DNA of 64,000 bases from Paenibacillus sp. 1001270B_150601_E10 (GTDB lineage: Bacteria > Bacillota > Bacilli > Paenibacillales > Paenibacillaceae): positions 161,975 through 225,974 of the forward strand of contig NZ_JADMOL010000002.1 of the NCBI RefSeq assembly GCF_015558675.1, in the 5' to 3' direction. The position numbers and the translations under genes are program-made. Positions 1 to 8,511 of the stretch are shown in pieces; the stretch's first letter is position 1, and each line of letters begins with the position of its first letter. The notes under the pieces are model-generated. The model searched no databases. It worked only from the letters and a program-made list of their open reading frames with translations, and was not told the DNA's origin.

Positions 1-102
1 GTGGAGAAGCTGGAGCCGAATTCGGCGCTTCATGCGCAGTATGAGCAGGTCTTTGAGAGCAAGTATGTGAAGATGGCGGCTGAGCTGCGGCGCCTAAGCT
101 AA
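1..102 (+). CDS. C-terminal fragment of an unidentified protein (possibly an FGGY-type sugar kinase)
   Basis: Frame 1 is open from the window edge to a TAA at 100-102, giving 33 residues ending in AAELRRLS. The gene starts outside the window. The pattern of Pro-Asn, then His and Tyr spaced along a helix, then a second helix is loosely reminiscent of the last helices of FGGY carbohydrate kinases, but the fragment is too short to assign. A good intrinsic terminator follows at 172-205, so this is the last gene of its transcript. The reading frame is clear; the family guess is weak. Confidence 0.4.
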   Translation: MEKLEPNSALHAQYEQVFESKYVKMAAELRRLS

Positions 103-171
103 AGCACAGATCTAGAGCACAGACAGGGTACGAATCGACCGCTATCCTCTTTCACAGGCGATAAGAATAGG

Positions 172-205
172 AACACCAGCCTTTTTTCTGGGCTGGTGTT
201 TTTGT
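172..205 (+). terminator. Intrinsic terminator after the partial gene
   Basis: A 10-bp perfect stem (AACACCAGCC at 172-181 with GGCTGGTGTT at 191-200) encloses a 9-nt loop and is followed by a T-rich stretch. It separates the upstream gene from the iron-uptake locus. Confidence 0.85.
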
Positions 206-288
206 GTCTGGATGTTTATCAGCATGAAGAATTCCTTGATCATCACGTAGCTTTCGATTATGTCCAAAGAAAATGTCGAGTTTGTCTA

Positions 289-318
289 TTGCCATTTGAA
301 CCCTTATCGACATACAAT
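289..318 (+). promoter_or_regulatory. Predicted SigA promoter of the siderophore permease operon
   Basis: TTGCCA (289-294) and TACAAT (313-318) are separated by 18 bp. The predicted start near 325 falls against the Fur box at 327-347, as expected for Fur repression. Three TGTC motifs lie just upstream (261, 274, 283) and could be activator contacts, but that is speculative. Confidence 0.5.
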
Positions 319-326
319 AGTTTTTA

Positions 327-347
327 TGATATTGATAATCAATATCA
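327..347 (+). promoter_or_regulatory. Fur box upstream of the siderophore permeases
   Basis: A perfect 10-1-10 palindrome: TGATATTGAT, A, ATCAATATCA. It matches the classical 19-bp Fur consensus at all but two positions. It sits between the predicted promoter and the first permease start codon, so the operon is expected to be iron-repressed. Confidence 0.88.
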
Positions 348-387
348 TTTTCATTTATTTTACTATATACATTAAGGGTGACAGCTT

Positions 388-1443
388 ATGAGTGCTACCA
401 TGCACGCAACGAATGAGAAAGCCAAGCCGGCCGTTAAGCTTCGATCACGGCCCTTAGCTGCAACCATCATTATGGTTGGCGGCTTAATGTTGTTAGGGCT
501 TGGCATCGGCATTTCTGTGTCCTTTGGCGCAGCGGATATCAAGCTTGCGGTGGTATGGAATTCCATTTTCCACTTTGATAGCAGTATTACTGCACACCAG
601 GTCATCCATGAGATCCGGCTGCCGCGAGTGCTTGGCGGAGCGATGGTGGGCGCTTGCTTTGCTGTTGCTGGCGCCATGATGCAGGGCATGACGCGGAATC
701 CATTAGCAGATTCGGGACTGCTCGGACTGAACGCAGGCGCTGGATTCATGCTGGCGCTGTGCTTCGCGCTTTTCCCCGGCCTGCCCTTTATGTACCTCAT
801 TATGTATTCCTTTATCGGCGCAGCCCTCGGTGCAGGCTTGGTCTATGGGATCGGCTCCTTAGGCAAAGGGAAGACCTCGCCTGTTCGACTTGTTCTGGCT
901 GGTGCAGCCTTAAGTGCGCTGCTGACGGCGCTTAGTGAAGGTATTGCACTCTATTTTCGCGTGGGACAGGATTTAGCGTTTTGGTATGCAGGCGGGGTAG
1001 CGGGAACGAAGTGGTATCAGCTGGATATGATGTTCCCATGGATTGCAGTCGCACTGCTCGGTGCGATCGTGTTGTCACGTTCGATTACGATGCTGAGCCT
1101 TGGCGAGGATATCGCCATTGGTCTTGGCCAACGGACAGGCTTGGTGCGATTAGCGGGTACGGTTATCGTTATTATTTTGGCTGGGGCAGCAGTATCTGTC
1201 GTGGGAGCGGTCAGCTTTGTTGGCCTTATGATCCCCCACGCAGCCAGGTATCTGGTGGGTGTGGATTATCGTTATATCATTCCATGCTCGGCTGTGCTTG
1301 GAAGCCTGCTGGTTGTATTTGCGGATCTTGCCGCAAGAATGGTCAATCCTCCTTATGAGACGCCGCTTGGTGCGATTATCGCTTTAATTGGCGTGCCCTT
1401 CTTCTTATATCTGGCTCGCAAAGAGAGAAGGGAGCTTTCGTAA
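388..1443 (+). CDS. Iron-siderophore ABC transporter permease, FecCD family (first subunit)
   Basis: A 351-residue, strongly hydrophobic protein with about nine to ten predicted membrane segments. It carries family features such as RLPRVLGGAMVGACFAVAGA and the ATPase-contact region near GLGQRTGLVRL. It would form half of the inner-membrane channel that moves ferric siderophore from a lipoprotein receptor into the cytoplasm. The ATG at 388 has AGGGTGAC upstream. Its TAA overlaps the ATG of the second permease at 1443, giving tight translational coupling. No ATPase gene accompanies the pair, so a shared ATPase encoded elsewhere is expected. Iron control is inferred from the Fur box at 327-347. 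The exact siderophore cannot be read from the sequence. Confidence 0.92.
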   Translation: MSATMHATNEKAKPAVKLRSRPLAATIIMVGGLMLLGLGIGISVSFGAADIKLAVVWNSIFHFDSSITAHQVIHEIRLPRVLGGAMVGACFAVAGAMMQGMTRNPLADSGLLGLNAGAGFMLALCFALFPGLPFMYLIMYSFIGAALGAGLVYGIGSLGKGKTSPVRLVLAGAALSALLTALSEGIALYFRVGQDLAFWYAGGVAGTKWYQLDMMFPWIAVALLGAIVLSRSITMLSLGEDIAIGLGQRTGLVRLAGTVIVIILAGAAVSVVGAVSFVGLMIPHAARYLVGVDYRYIIPCSAVLGSLLVVFADLAARMVNPPYETPLGAIIALIGVPFFLYLARKERRELS

Positions 1444-2477
1444 TGAGACATTCAGCAGTGGCATCAATGGAACAGCAAAAGACAAGAAAGACTCTTATGG
1501 TCTGTCTCGTTTTAATCATTCTCATCCTCCTTTCCTTTATGATCAGCGTGAATACGGGACCGATACGCCTGACTCCGGAAGAGCTGATCCGCACTTTGCT
1601 GGGCAAAGGAACGGACAAGCAGAACCTCGTCCTTTTTGATTTCCGCCTGCCGCGCATCGTCATTTCGATCCTTATCGGAGCAGGTCTAGCGGTATCGGGA
1701 TGCATTATGCAAGGGATCACGCGCAATCCACTTGCCGATCCGGGTATTCTAGGCATCAATGCAGGCGCTGGACTGATGGTTATGCTCTTGATTTCCTTTT
1801 ACCCAAGCACTGCGGCAGCGCCTATTTATCTGCTTCCGCTGCTGGCTTTGATTGGAGCAGGGCTCACAGCCGCGGTGATTTATATCCTTGCCTATAAGCG
1901 GCATGAAGGGATATCGCCAACCCGCTTATTGCTGACAGGAATTGCTGTGGCTGCTGGGATAAGCGCCGCGATGATTGTGCTGACGCTGCGATTAAGCCCT
2001 GAGAAATATCAGTTTGTCGCCTCTTGGCTAGCGGGAAGCATTTGGGGCTCCAATTGGAAGTTTGTGCTTGCGCTGCTGCCATGGATTGTGATCCTGCTGC
2101 CGCTTGCGTACTACAAGGCCCGTTCGATGAACGTGCTGAACTTGGGAGATCAGATTGCTGCAGGGCTAGGCGCAGCGGTCGAACGAGAACGGCTAGGTCT
2201 CATCGCTATCGCGGTAGCTCTCGCAGGCGCTTGCGTTGCAGTAAGCGGCGGAATCGGCTTCGTAGGCCTGATTGGGCCTCATCTCGCTAGACGTCTTGTA
2301 GGCGTAAAGCATCAGCTGCTGCTGCCGACGACGGCCTTAGTAGGTATCCTATTGGTGCTGACCGCAGATACGATCGGCCGCTGGATTCTTCAGCCTTCCG
2401 AGATTCCAACCGGCATCGTGGTTGCTGTTATTGGAGCACCCTACTTTCTATATCTGCTGGCAAAGACAAAAGCTTAA
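1443..2477 (+). CDS. Iron-siderophore ABC transporter permease, FecCD family (second subunit)
   Basis: A 344-residue multi-spanning protein, paralogous to the preceding permease. Both share the block RLPR...GAGLAVSG and the stretch MQGITRNPLADPGILGINAG, which in the first protein reads MQGMTRNPLADSGLLGLNAG. The start ATG overlaps the upstream stop codon (TAATG). Together the two proteins form the usual heterodimeric permease of the FhuBG, FeuBC or YfiZ-YfhA kind. No terminator is obvious before the AraC-type gene that follows at about 2652, so some read-through into the regulator is possible. Confidence 0.92.
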   Translation: MRHSAVASMEQQKTRKTLMVCLVLIILILLSFMISVNTGPIRLTPEELIRTLLGKGTDKQNLVLFDFRLPRIVISILIGAGLAVSGCIMQGITRNPLADPGILGINAGAGLMVMLLISFYPSTAAAPIYLLPLLALIGAGLTAAVIYILAYKRHEGISPTRLLLTGIAVAAGISAAMIVLTLRLSPEKYQFVASWLAGSIWGSNWKFVLALLPWIVILLPLAYYKARSMNVLNLGDQIAAGLGAAVERERLGLIAIAVALAGACVAVSGGIGFVGLIGPHLARRLVGVKHQLLLPTTALVGILLVLTADTIGRWILQPSEIPTGIVVAVIGAPYFLYLLAKTKA

Positions 2478-2651
2478 TTCAGGCAAGGTGCAAGTGAAAT
2501 TCCTGACTCCCTCAATAGTTCACAGCTCTATATCGGCAGCTTGCTCGATGAACTTGTGACAGAAGGGACGAAGTTCACATTTACCTCAGCCGTTTGCTTT
2601 TGCATAAAGGAGTATGCATTCCTTCTTTAAGCATGAATATAGGTTGGGAGC

Positions 2652-4325
2652 TTGATAAGCCAAGGGCTTCAAGAGAAATACTCCCTTGCTGCTGTCAATG
2701 GAGGTGTATGTGTATTGGCAGATGATGAGAGACATCCGAACTCTCCTGTTTTTTGCGTGCCTGTTCATCTGACCGATCTGGATGGAGCTTCCCAAAATGG
2801 GGGAGTAGACGAGCAATCCTCATTCTACCGAATACTGATCATTTGGGCCGGGGATGCTACGCTACTGTTGGATAATGAAGAGCAGCATATGGCAAAAAAC
2901 AGTGTTTTGCTCTGTTATCCCGAAGAGAGCGTCAGGATGATATGCGATTCTAGAACACCCTTGCGTGGAATCCAGATTGAATATCGTTGTTTCCGCGATA
3001 ACGGCATGATTCCCTCCCCATTGCAGGAAGTAGCTCCCTTAAGCAGATGCTCGCCCGCCCTCAAAAGGCTTGCATTAGAATTGAGGCATGCGTGGCTCTA
3101 TCCTCGAGAGGATGAACCATTTCGAGCACAGAAATGGTTTACAGACATGCTGATTGAACTGCAGAAGGAACGATCAGCGAATGAGCAGCCTTCTGCGCAT
3201 TGGTTGGAGAAGGCGTTACGTTATATGGAATCGCATTATATGGAGGAGCTTACGAGAGAACAGCTTTCAGCCATTGTACATGTGAGTCCAGAGCACTTTT
3301 CACGCATGTTCAAAAAGCATACTGGACGAACATACAGCGCCCATTTGACACTGCTTCGAATCCGAAAGGCACAGAGCCGCTTGCTGCTTGGAGCGCCTAA
3401 TCTGAATACGCTGGCTCAAGAGGTAGGCTATAAAGAGGGGACTTATCTTAGCCGAAAATTCAAGGAGCTTGTGCAGGTATCGCCAACCTATTATAAGCAC
3501 CAACAAAAGCGTATTGCAGCGCTGAACCTCAATCATACCGCGAGCCTGCTTGCCTTAGGCATTACGCCTGAGCTCGGAGTTTACACGACGTGGCTTGATC
3601 GAGCCAGGCTTCGGCACACCCCTTCAACGAAGCATAAGTTGAAGCGCTCTCCAGCTGATAAGAATGCCTATTACGAATCGATAGCGGCAGCACTGCCGGA
3701 TGTGATCGTTAGCTATGCTTCTGAAAAGGAAAATATTCGGCTTCTGGACATTGCACCTGTGCTGGAAATCCCATTTATGGATATGGGGTGGCGCGAGCAA
3801 TATGAGCTTTTAGCCGAGGTAGTAGGGATGCGCGAGCAGGCAGCACAATGGCTGCGGCATTATGACCATCAAATTGAAGGCTGCAATCAACTTCTGAATC
3901 AGACAATGAACAAGCGAGGAACCGCAATGGTATGGGAAATATGCAATCATGCGGCATATGGAATTAGCAGTCGATTTGGAAGAGGAGCCCAGGTCCTTTA
4001 TGAGGATCTAAACTTTCAAGCGCCTGCCAAGGCCATAAAGGAAGGGATGCTGACTCAAGGTTATGTTGAAGTTCCTATCTACTCGATTGCAGATTATGCT
4101 GCCGATTATGTGTTCATTACGTCCCTACCGTCGGAACTTGAAGGCAGAGCGTGCGTGGAGCGACTGTTCCAATCAGAGAAATGGCGCAGCATGGAGGCTG
4201 TGCTTCAGAAGCAGGTCTATATTTTAGATGATTCTGAATTGTTTTACGGCTATGATCCGATATCTTCACAGGCACAGCTCAGTAAGCTGATGCATGCCAT
4301 GTGTCCAGATCACAAATTTGCATGA
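2652..4325 (+). CDS. AraC-family regulator fused to a siderophore-binding domain (Btr-like)
   Basis: About 557 residues in three parts: an N-terminal cupin-like sensor arm (roughly 1-150), an AraC double helix-turn-helix (about 185-285, including SPEHFSRMFKKHTGRTYSAH and the second helix pair ending in SPTYYKHQQK), and a C-terminal type III periplasmic-binding-protein domain (about 290-550). There is no signal peptide, so the binding domain acts in the cytoplasm. This is the layout of Bacillus subtilis Btr (YbbB), which activates siderophore uptake genes when bound to its ligand. The TTG at 2652 has a poor ribosome site. An in-frame TTG at 2715 lies 8 nt after GGAGGTG and may be the true start. 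Its binding domain resembles the lipoprotein encoded next at 4416. Confidence 0.88.
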   Translation: MISQGLQEKYSLAAVNGGVCVLADDERHPNSPVFCVPVHLTDLDGASQNGGVDEQSSFYRILIIWAGDATLLLDNEEQHMAKNSVLLCYPEESVRMICDSRTPLRGIQIEYRCFRDNGMIPSPLQEVAPLSRCSPALKRLALELRHAWLYPREDEPFRAQKWFTDMLIELQKERSANEQPSAHWLEKALRYMESHYMEELTREQLSAIVHVSPEHFSRMFKKHTGRTYSAHLTLLRIRKAQSRLLLGAPNLNTLAQEVGYKEGTYLSRKFKELVQVSPTYYKHQQKRIAALNLNHTASLLALGITPELGVYTTWLDRARLRHTPSTKHKLKRSPADKNAYYESIAAALPDVIVSYASEKENIRLLDIAPVLEIPFMDMGWREQYELLAEVVGMREQAAQWLRHYDHQIEGCNQLLNQTMNKRGTAMVWEICNHAAYGISSRFGRGAQVLYEDLNFQAPAKAIKEGMLTQGYVEVPIYSIADYAADYVFITSLPSELEGRACVERLFQSEKWRSMEAVLQKQVYILDDSELFYGYDPISSQAQLSKLMHAMCPDHKFA

Positions 4326-4378
4326 CAGCATATCACGTTTAGGCATGGGCATATTCTCCTTTTTGTAATACATTTATT

Positions 4379-4397
4379 GAGAATGATTATCGTTATT
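4379..4397 (+). promoter_or_regulatory. Fur box upstream of the first binding lipoprotein
   Basis: The site reads GAGAATGATTATCGTTATT and matches the 19-bp Fur consensus at about 15 positions. It lies 18 bp ahead of the ATG at 4416, so this gene has its own iron-controlled promoter and does not rely only on the permease operon. Confidence 0.75.
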
Positions 4398-4415
4398 ACA
4401 TAGGGAGGATTCATC

Positions 4416-5429
4416 ATGTTTATTCAATACTGTCATCAAAAAGTGTCCAAGCTTGCGATAAGCACGGCTCTATTGCTCTTATTCATGTGCCTATTATCAG
4501 CATGCGGAGCTACAGATGCTGCTCAGAGCATAAATACAACGCCTGCAGCCGATAAGGAAATGAATACAGCAGCCCAATCCAGCTCTAGTGCTGAGTCTGA
4601 GGCTAAAGTCAAAACCATCTCCACCGTTAACGGCGATATTGAGATTCCAGTCCATCCTAAGCGAATCGTAGCTGAAGAATACCTGGGCAGCTTAATTGCG
4701 TTAGATGTTATTCCTGTAGGGGCTCCTGGATTGACCCTTAACAACTATTATTTTAAAGAAGCATTGACTGGTGTTGCAGATACGGGTGTATATGGGAAGC
4801 CATCCGTAGAGAATATTCTAGCGCTAACGCCTGATCTTATCATTACTGGCAGTGGAGAGAGCTATGAGATGTTAAGCAAAATAGCGCCAACGATCGTCAT
4901 TCCATACGGCCAATTGAAAAGTGTGCATGAAGAGTTGAGCTTCTTTGGCGAGTTGTTCGATAAGGCAGCAGAGGCAAAGGCTTGGCTGGAGGAATACGAT
5001 AAACGCATCGCGATTGCCAAGTCCCAAGTGGATGCGGCTGTTCCTCAAGATGCTTCATTCTCGATCATGGAGGATGGGGGGAAGAAGGTCTGGGTGTATG
5101 GGGACAATTTTGGACGCGGGGGACAACCGATTTATCAGTCTCTGGAAAGAAATGCACCGGCAGAAATAGAAGATGAGATTATGGAAAAGAAGTGGGCAGA
5201 GATCTCTCTTGAGCTGCTGGACAAGTATGCTGGCGATTACATCATTTTAACGTCTGATCGGCTTACACTGGACGATTTGAAGCGGGACGCCATCTGGTCG
5301 AATCTTCCCGCGGTGAAAAACGGGCAGGTGTATATATGGCCGGAAGAACGCTCCTGGTATTATGATCCGCTTGCGGTATTAGCCCAGACGGAAGAGCTGG
5401 CAGAATGGCTTGTCACAAGCAAGAACTAA
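4416..5429 (+). CDS. Iron-siderophore substrate-binding lipoprotein
   Basis: A 337-residue protein with a type II signal peptide (hydrophobic core 13-27, lipobox LSAC with Cys30), then a Ser/Ala/Glu-rich linker and a type III substrate-binding domain. Motifs such as PKRIVAEEYLGSLIALDVIPVG and the late LPAVKNGQVYIWP are typical of FeuA/FhuD-like receptors. A strong site, GGGAGGAT, precedes the ATG. The protein is predicted to capture ferric siderophore outside the membrane and hand it to the 388/1443 permeases. The segment around YGDNFGRGGQPIYQSLERNAP matches the corresponding region of the regulator at 2652 (FGRGAQVLYEDLNFQAP). This suggests the two recognise the same ligand. Confidence 0.92.
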   Translation: MFIQYCHQKVSKLAISTALLLLFMCLLSACGATDAAQSINTTPAADKEMNTAAQSSSSAESEAKVKTISTVNGDIEIPVHPKRIVAEEYLGSLIALDVIPVGAPGLTLNNYYFKEALTGVADTGVYGKPSVENILALTPDLIITGSGESYEMLSKIAPTIVIPYGQLKSVHEELSFFGELFDKAAEAKAWLEEYDKRIAIAKSQVDAAVPQDASFSIMEDGGKKVWVYGDNFGRGGQPIYQSLERNAPAEIEDEIMEKKWAEISLELLDKYAGDYIILTSDRLTLDDLKRDAIWSNLPAVKNGQVYIWPEERSWYYDPLAVLAQTEELAEWLVTSKN

Positions 5430-5437
5430 ACGAACAA

Positions 5438-5497
5438 GACGCACCTCGTCTCCGCACAGTCTTTACAGGTCTGTATCGGGATGGGGTGCGTCATTTT
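5438..5497. terminator. Bidirectional terminator between convergent iron genes
   Basis: GACGCACC (5438-5445) pairs with GGTGCGTC (5485-5492) around a long loop, with a T-rich end on the plus strand. It lies exactly between the stop codons of the plus gene ending at 5429 and the minus gene ending at 5497. Confidence 0.6.
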
Positions 5498-7176
5498 TAT
5501 TTCTGCTTATAAGCGGCAGTCTTATGACCAATAAGCAATGGAAGCTCGTGAAGCAGCCTTTCTCTTGTAAGCGCATCGTTCAAATTCCAGTGCATCGCAT
5601 TGACCACATGCACATTGCCACTTCGGACAGCCGGGAGCTGCTGCCACAACTCGCTTTTCATCATTCGCATGGCTGCCTGTTTAGACACTTCATTTCTGCT
5701 TATAAGCATGAAGATGCGGTCACCGGCAAAGATAGGGATTTCGTCCTCGGCGATCTCCAAGTAGCTCTGATTCGTATCTAGCAGCTTCTGAATGCCATCT
5801 ATGGCTCTAAAGCCGCTAGGATAATAGAGTGCAGAAGACAATCCTGTGCTCCCCATCACAAACAATCGTTCTCCACGATCATAAATAAATACAGATGCCG
5901 TTTGACCTGGCCCTATATGTGCGTTGATTGCTTCCCACATGGCCTGCTCCTTTCGATGGAAAGCCTCAAGCCATTGCTTTGCCTCCTGCTGCTTGCCAAG
6001 CAGCATCCCGAGCGTCTGAAGGCGCTCATCAAGCGGGGCGAAGGAATTGAACGTTACCGTTGGCGCAATCTTGGACACATCCTGATACAGCTTCTCGTCA
6101 TCGTTAGCCACAATGATGAGATCGGGAGCAAGCTTTCTCGTTGTATCCGGATCAAAGGGATGACCCACATCTTCAATATGGTGGAGCAAATCTTCGTAGA
6201 TCGAGCCCTTCATAAAGACAGATGAGATTCCGATTGCTTCAACGCCAAGCGCAATGAGATCACCGAAGGTCTCCCCGTGATAAATCAAACGCTTAGGGTG
6301 AATCGGGATGTCCACTTCATGGCCTGTCCAATCCTTTACTTTTACTTTGCCGCGCATTTGTCTGGCGTACTGCTTGGGCGTCATCCCCGTCATCTGTCGG
6401 AATCTGCGATTAAAGTAATATTCATCGGTGAATCCGACCTGAAAGGCAATTTCACGCAAGGGATCATCTGATTGCTGCAGCAGTTCTTGGGCTTTCTTCA
6501 TGCGGATATCGGTTACATAGTCCAAGGGCTTCTTTCCTGTCAGCTCTTGAAAAATGGGCGTATAGCGCCAAGCAGGAACATTTGCAAGCTGAGACAGCTG
6601 CTTTACCGTAATCGGTTCACTGTAATTGTTATCTATATATTGGACAGTGTGCTCCACAGACTGGGTAGGACTAAGCTCTTGCCCTAAGCGCAAATTATGC
6701 TCGAACACGGTGCTCATCAGCTGCATGAACCGTACCTGCTGGTTGAACCATTCCAGCTCCGACTGATGATTCCGATTCGCGTGAATATCCTCAATCGACC
6801 TTAGGAGGCGAGACCAAGGGTAGATGGATACCTCATATTGATTAGGGAAGAGAGAATCGTAATAAGGCACGCTGGCATTGGATTTCCTATGATCGATCAT
6901 AAAGGTGATCTGATAATAGCTGACGGTGCTGGAACCATCGCTTGTGATGCACAGAGAGGTTCCAGGGGGGACAATATAGCATTTTCCCGTTGTATAAATA
7001 AAAGGATGTTGATCAATCAGCAATCCTCCGGTTCCTTCTCTGAACACGAATAAGGAGTGCAGCTCGCATTCGATTCGTTCAAAGGTACAATTCGAGGTGT
7101 GCCTCATATAGAGGATTTCTGCGAATTGAAACCGTAGGGAACGAAGAGGTTGAGAGGGCTTATAGGTTAATGGCAT
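5497..7176 (-). CDS. AraC-family regulator fused to a siderophore-binding domain (second Btr-like sensor)
   Basis: A 559-residue protein with an N-terminal cupin-like arm, an AraC DNA-binding region (about 170-270, ending near GMTPKQYARQMRGK) and a C-terminal substrate-binding domain from about 278 (DWTGHEVDIPIHPKRLIYHG onward). There is no signal peptide. The ATG at 7176 follows AAGGAGCT. The binding domain is visibly paralogous to the lipoprotein at 7305-8309; both contain KIAPT or KVAPT followed by FAPLDER and a GDRIFML or GDRIFIL segment. The likely role is to sense cytoplasmic ferric siderophore and activate uptake genes. A terminator lies between this gene and the upstream lipoprotein gene, so its expression may depend on read-through or a weak promoter of its own. 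Confidence 0.88.
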   Translation of the reverse strand: MPLTYKPSQPLRSLRFQFAEILYMRHTSNCTFERIECELHSLFVFREGTGGLLIDQHPFIYTTGKCYIVPPGTSLCITSDGSSTVSYYQITFMIDHRKSNASVPYYDSLFPNQYEVSIYPWSRLLRSIEDIHANRNHQSELEWFNQQVRFMQLMSTVFEHNLRLGQELSPTQSVEHTVQYIDNNYSEPITVKQLSQLANVPAWRYTPIFQELTGKKPLDYVTDIRMKKAQELLQQSDDPLREIAFQVGFTDEYYFNRRFRQMTGMTPKQYARQMRGKVKVKDWTGHEVDIPIHPKRLIYHGETFGDLIALGVEAIGISSVFMKGSIYEDLLHHIEDVGHPFDPDTTRKLAPDLIIVANDDEKLYQDVSKIAPTVTFNSFAPLDERLQTLGMLLGKQQEAKQWLEAFHRKEQAMWEAINAHIGPGQTASVFIYDRGERLFVMGSTGLSSALYYPSGFRAIDGIQKLLDTNQSYLEIAEDEIPIFAGDRIFMLISRNEVSKQAAMRMMKSELWQQLPAVRSGNVHVVNAMHWNLNDALTRERLLHELPLLIGHKTAAYKQK

Positions 7177-7227
7177 ACGCTGCAGCTCCTTTGATATGGA
7201 TGAGAATAATCCCCAATGAATGAGTGG

Positions 7228-7266
7228 TGAAAAATAAAGAAGCCTTTCAACACGAGGTTGAAAAGC
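7228..7266 (-). terminator. Terminator between the second lipoprotein and its regulator
   Basis: On the minus strand GCTTTTCAAC, loop CTCGT and GTTGAAAGGC form a stem with one wobble pair. TTCTTTATTTTT follows. It is positioned to limit transcription from the Fur-controlled 7305-8309 gene into the regulator at 5497-7176. Confidence 0.7.
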
Positions 7267-7304
7267 AATCTTTATGGACGAAGCAGCAGGACGGGAAGTC
7301 TGCT

Positions 7305-8309
7305 TTATTTCTTGCTTAGCATGACGGGAAGCTCCGCCAATATATTTTCCCTAGACGTCGCGTCACTTTCGGATTTCCGAATAGGAAGCTGATACACCTT
7401 GCCATTTTTGACGGCAGGCAGATCGCTCCACAGCTTGCTATTCATCATCTCATTCGTAGAATGGACTGCCTCTTCGTCAACAGGAGTAAGGATAAAGATC
7501 CGATCTCCTGCTACTTCGGGCAAGAGCTCCATTGAGATTTCCTCAAATCCTTTGCCTGCATCTAATACTTCCTGAATGCGAGGGGTAGGCTTGAAGCCAT
7601 TCTCATTGTAGAGAATCTGGGAAAAGCCTGTTACAGCCATCACGAATAATCGGTTGCCAGGGTAATAGGTCAGAACACTTGCGGTTTCTCCTGGCTTCAT
7701 CTCTGACTTTTTGAGCTGCTCCCACATCTCTTGTTCCTTTGCATGATAGGACGTGAGCCACTGCTCAGCCTCGTCTTTCTTTCCGAAAAGGTCACCGATA
7801 ATGCGCATACGTTCATCAAGAGGAGCAAATGTATCGATGACAAGCGTAGGCGCAACCTTAGACAGCTGCTCGTATATTTTTTCATCGGTAGTCCCGATCA
7901 GAATCAGATCAGGCTCCAGCTCCAGTACTTTTTCCAGATTAATAGGGAAGCCGACATCAGGAAGCCCGCTTACTTGATCTGCAAAGATGGTTCCTTCAGT
8001 GAAACTTGCAGCAGCAGCTGCTGGCATAATACCGAGAGCGAGCAGGTCACCAATCGATTCACCATGAAAGACGACTCGCGTTGGAGAAGCAGGGATCTCC
8101 ACCTTATGACCCACATAATCGGTATAGGTTCTGGTATCAGCTGATGTGGTTGAGGTTTTGCCCTCTGCTTTATCCGAAACAGCTGATTGGCTAGGCTCAG
8201 AGGAGGCTGCCTTTGTGCCTTCCGTGGTTGAACCGCAAGCGGTGAGCAGCGAGCCTAGTAAAGTAATGATGCATAGTAAGGCGGTAATCGATTTTGATTT
8301 CTGTAACAT
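7305..8309 (-). CDS. Iron-siderophore substrate-binding lipoprotein (second)
   Basis: A 334-residue protein with a type II signal peptide (lipobox LTAC, Cys25), a Ser/Thr/Ala/Lys linker (26-60) and a type III substrate-binding domain. The block SPTRVVFHGESIGDLLALGI and the late LPAVKNGKVYQLP are diagnostic. The ATG at 8309 has AGGAGG a few bases upstream. A near-consensus Fur box and a good promoter lie directly ahead, so expression should be iron-repressed. The protein is a paralogue of the C-terminal half of the neighbouring regulator (5497-7176). It probably feeds the same permease pair at 388-2477, or a permease encoded elsewhere. Confidence 0.92.
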   Translation of the reverse strand: MLQKSKSITALLCIITLLGSLLTACGSTTEGTKAASSEPSQSAVSDKAEGKTSTTSADTRTYTDYVGHKVEIPASPTRVVFHGESIGDLLALGIMPAAAAASFTEGTIFADQVSGLPDVGFPINLEKVLELEPDLILIGTTDEKIYEQLSKVAPTLVIDTFAPLDERMRIIGDLFGKKDEAEQWLTSYHAKEQEMWEQLKKSEMKPGETASVLTYYPGNRLFVMAVTGFSQILYNENGFKPTPRIQEVLDAGKGFEEISMELLPEVAGDRIFILTPVDEEAVHSTNEMMNSKLWSDLPAVKNGKVYQLPIRKSESDATSRENILAELPVMLSKK

Positions 8310-8332
8310 TGGGTCCTCCTAATATTTATAAC

Positions 8333-8351
8333 AATAATGATAATCATTATC
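8333..8351 (-). promoter_or_regulatory. Near-perfect Fur box upstream of the second lipoprotein
   Basis: The 19-bp site matches the Fur consensus at 18 positions and contains the palindrome ATAATGAT, A, ATCATTAT. It overlaps the predicted transcription start, just downstream of the -10 element at 8362-8367. Confidence 0.92.
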
Positions 8352-8361
8352 AACTAAAATT

Positions 8362-8390
8362 ATAGTATAAAATAAGAGATTGGACCTCAA
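8362..8390 (-). promoter_or_regulatory. Predicted SigA promoter of the second siderophore lipoprotein
   Basis: On the minus strand TTGAGG (8390-8385) and TACTAT (8367-8362) are 17 bp apart. An overlapping TATAAT lies three bases further on. The Fur box follows immediately. Confidence 0.65.
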
Positions 8391-8511
8391 TGGATAAATT
8401 TTAGATACCCTGTTCATTTTGTATAAAATCAAAAGAAAGCCATCCAATAGAAGCACGGGTATTGGGGTAAGGAATGGGATTCACGACTTCGATCCTCAAT
8501 TAAAAGCGGAA

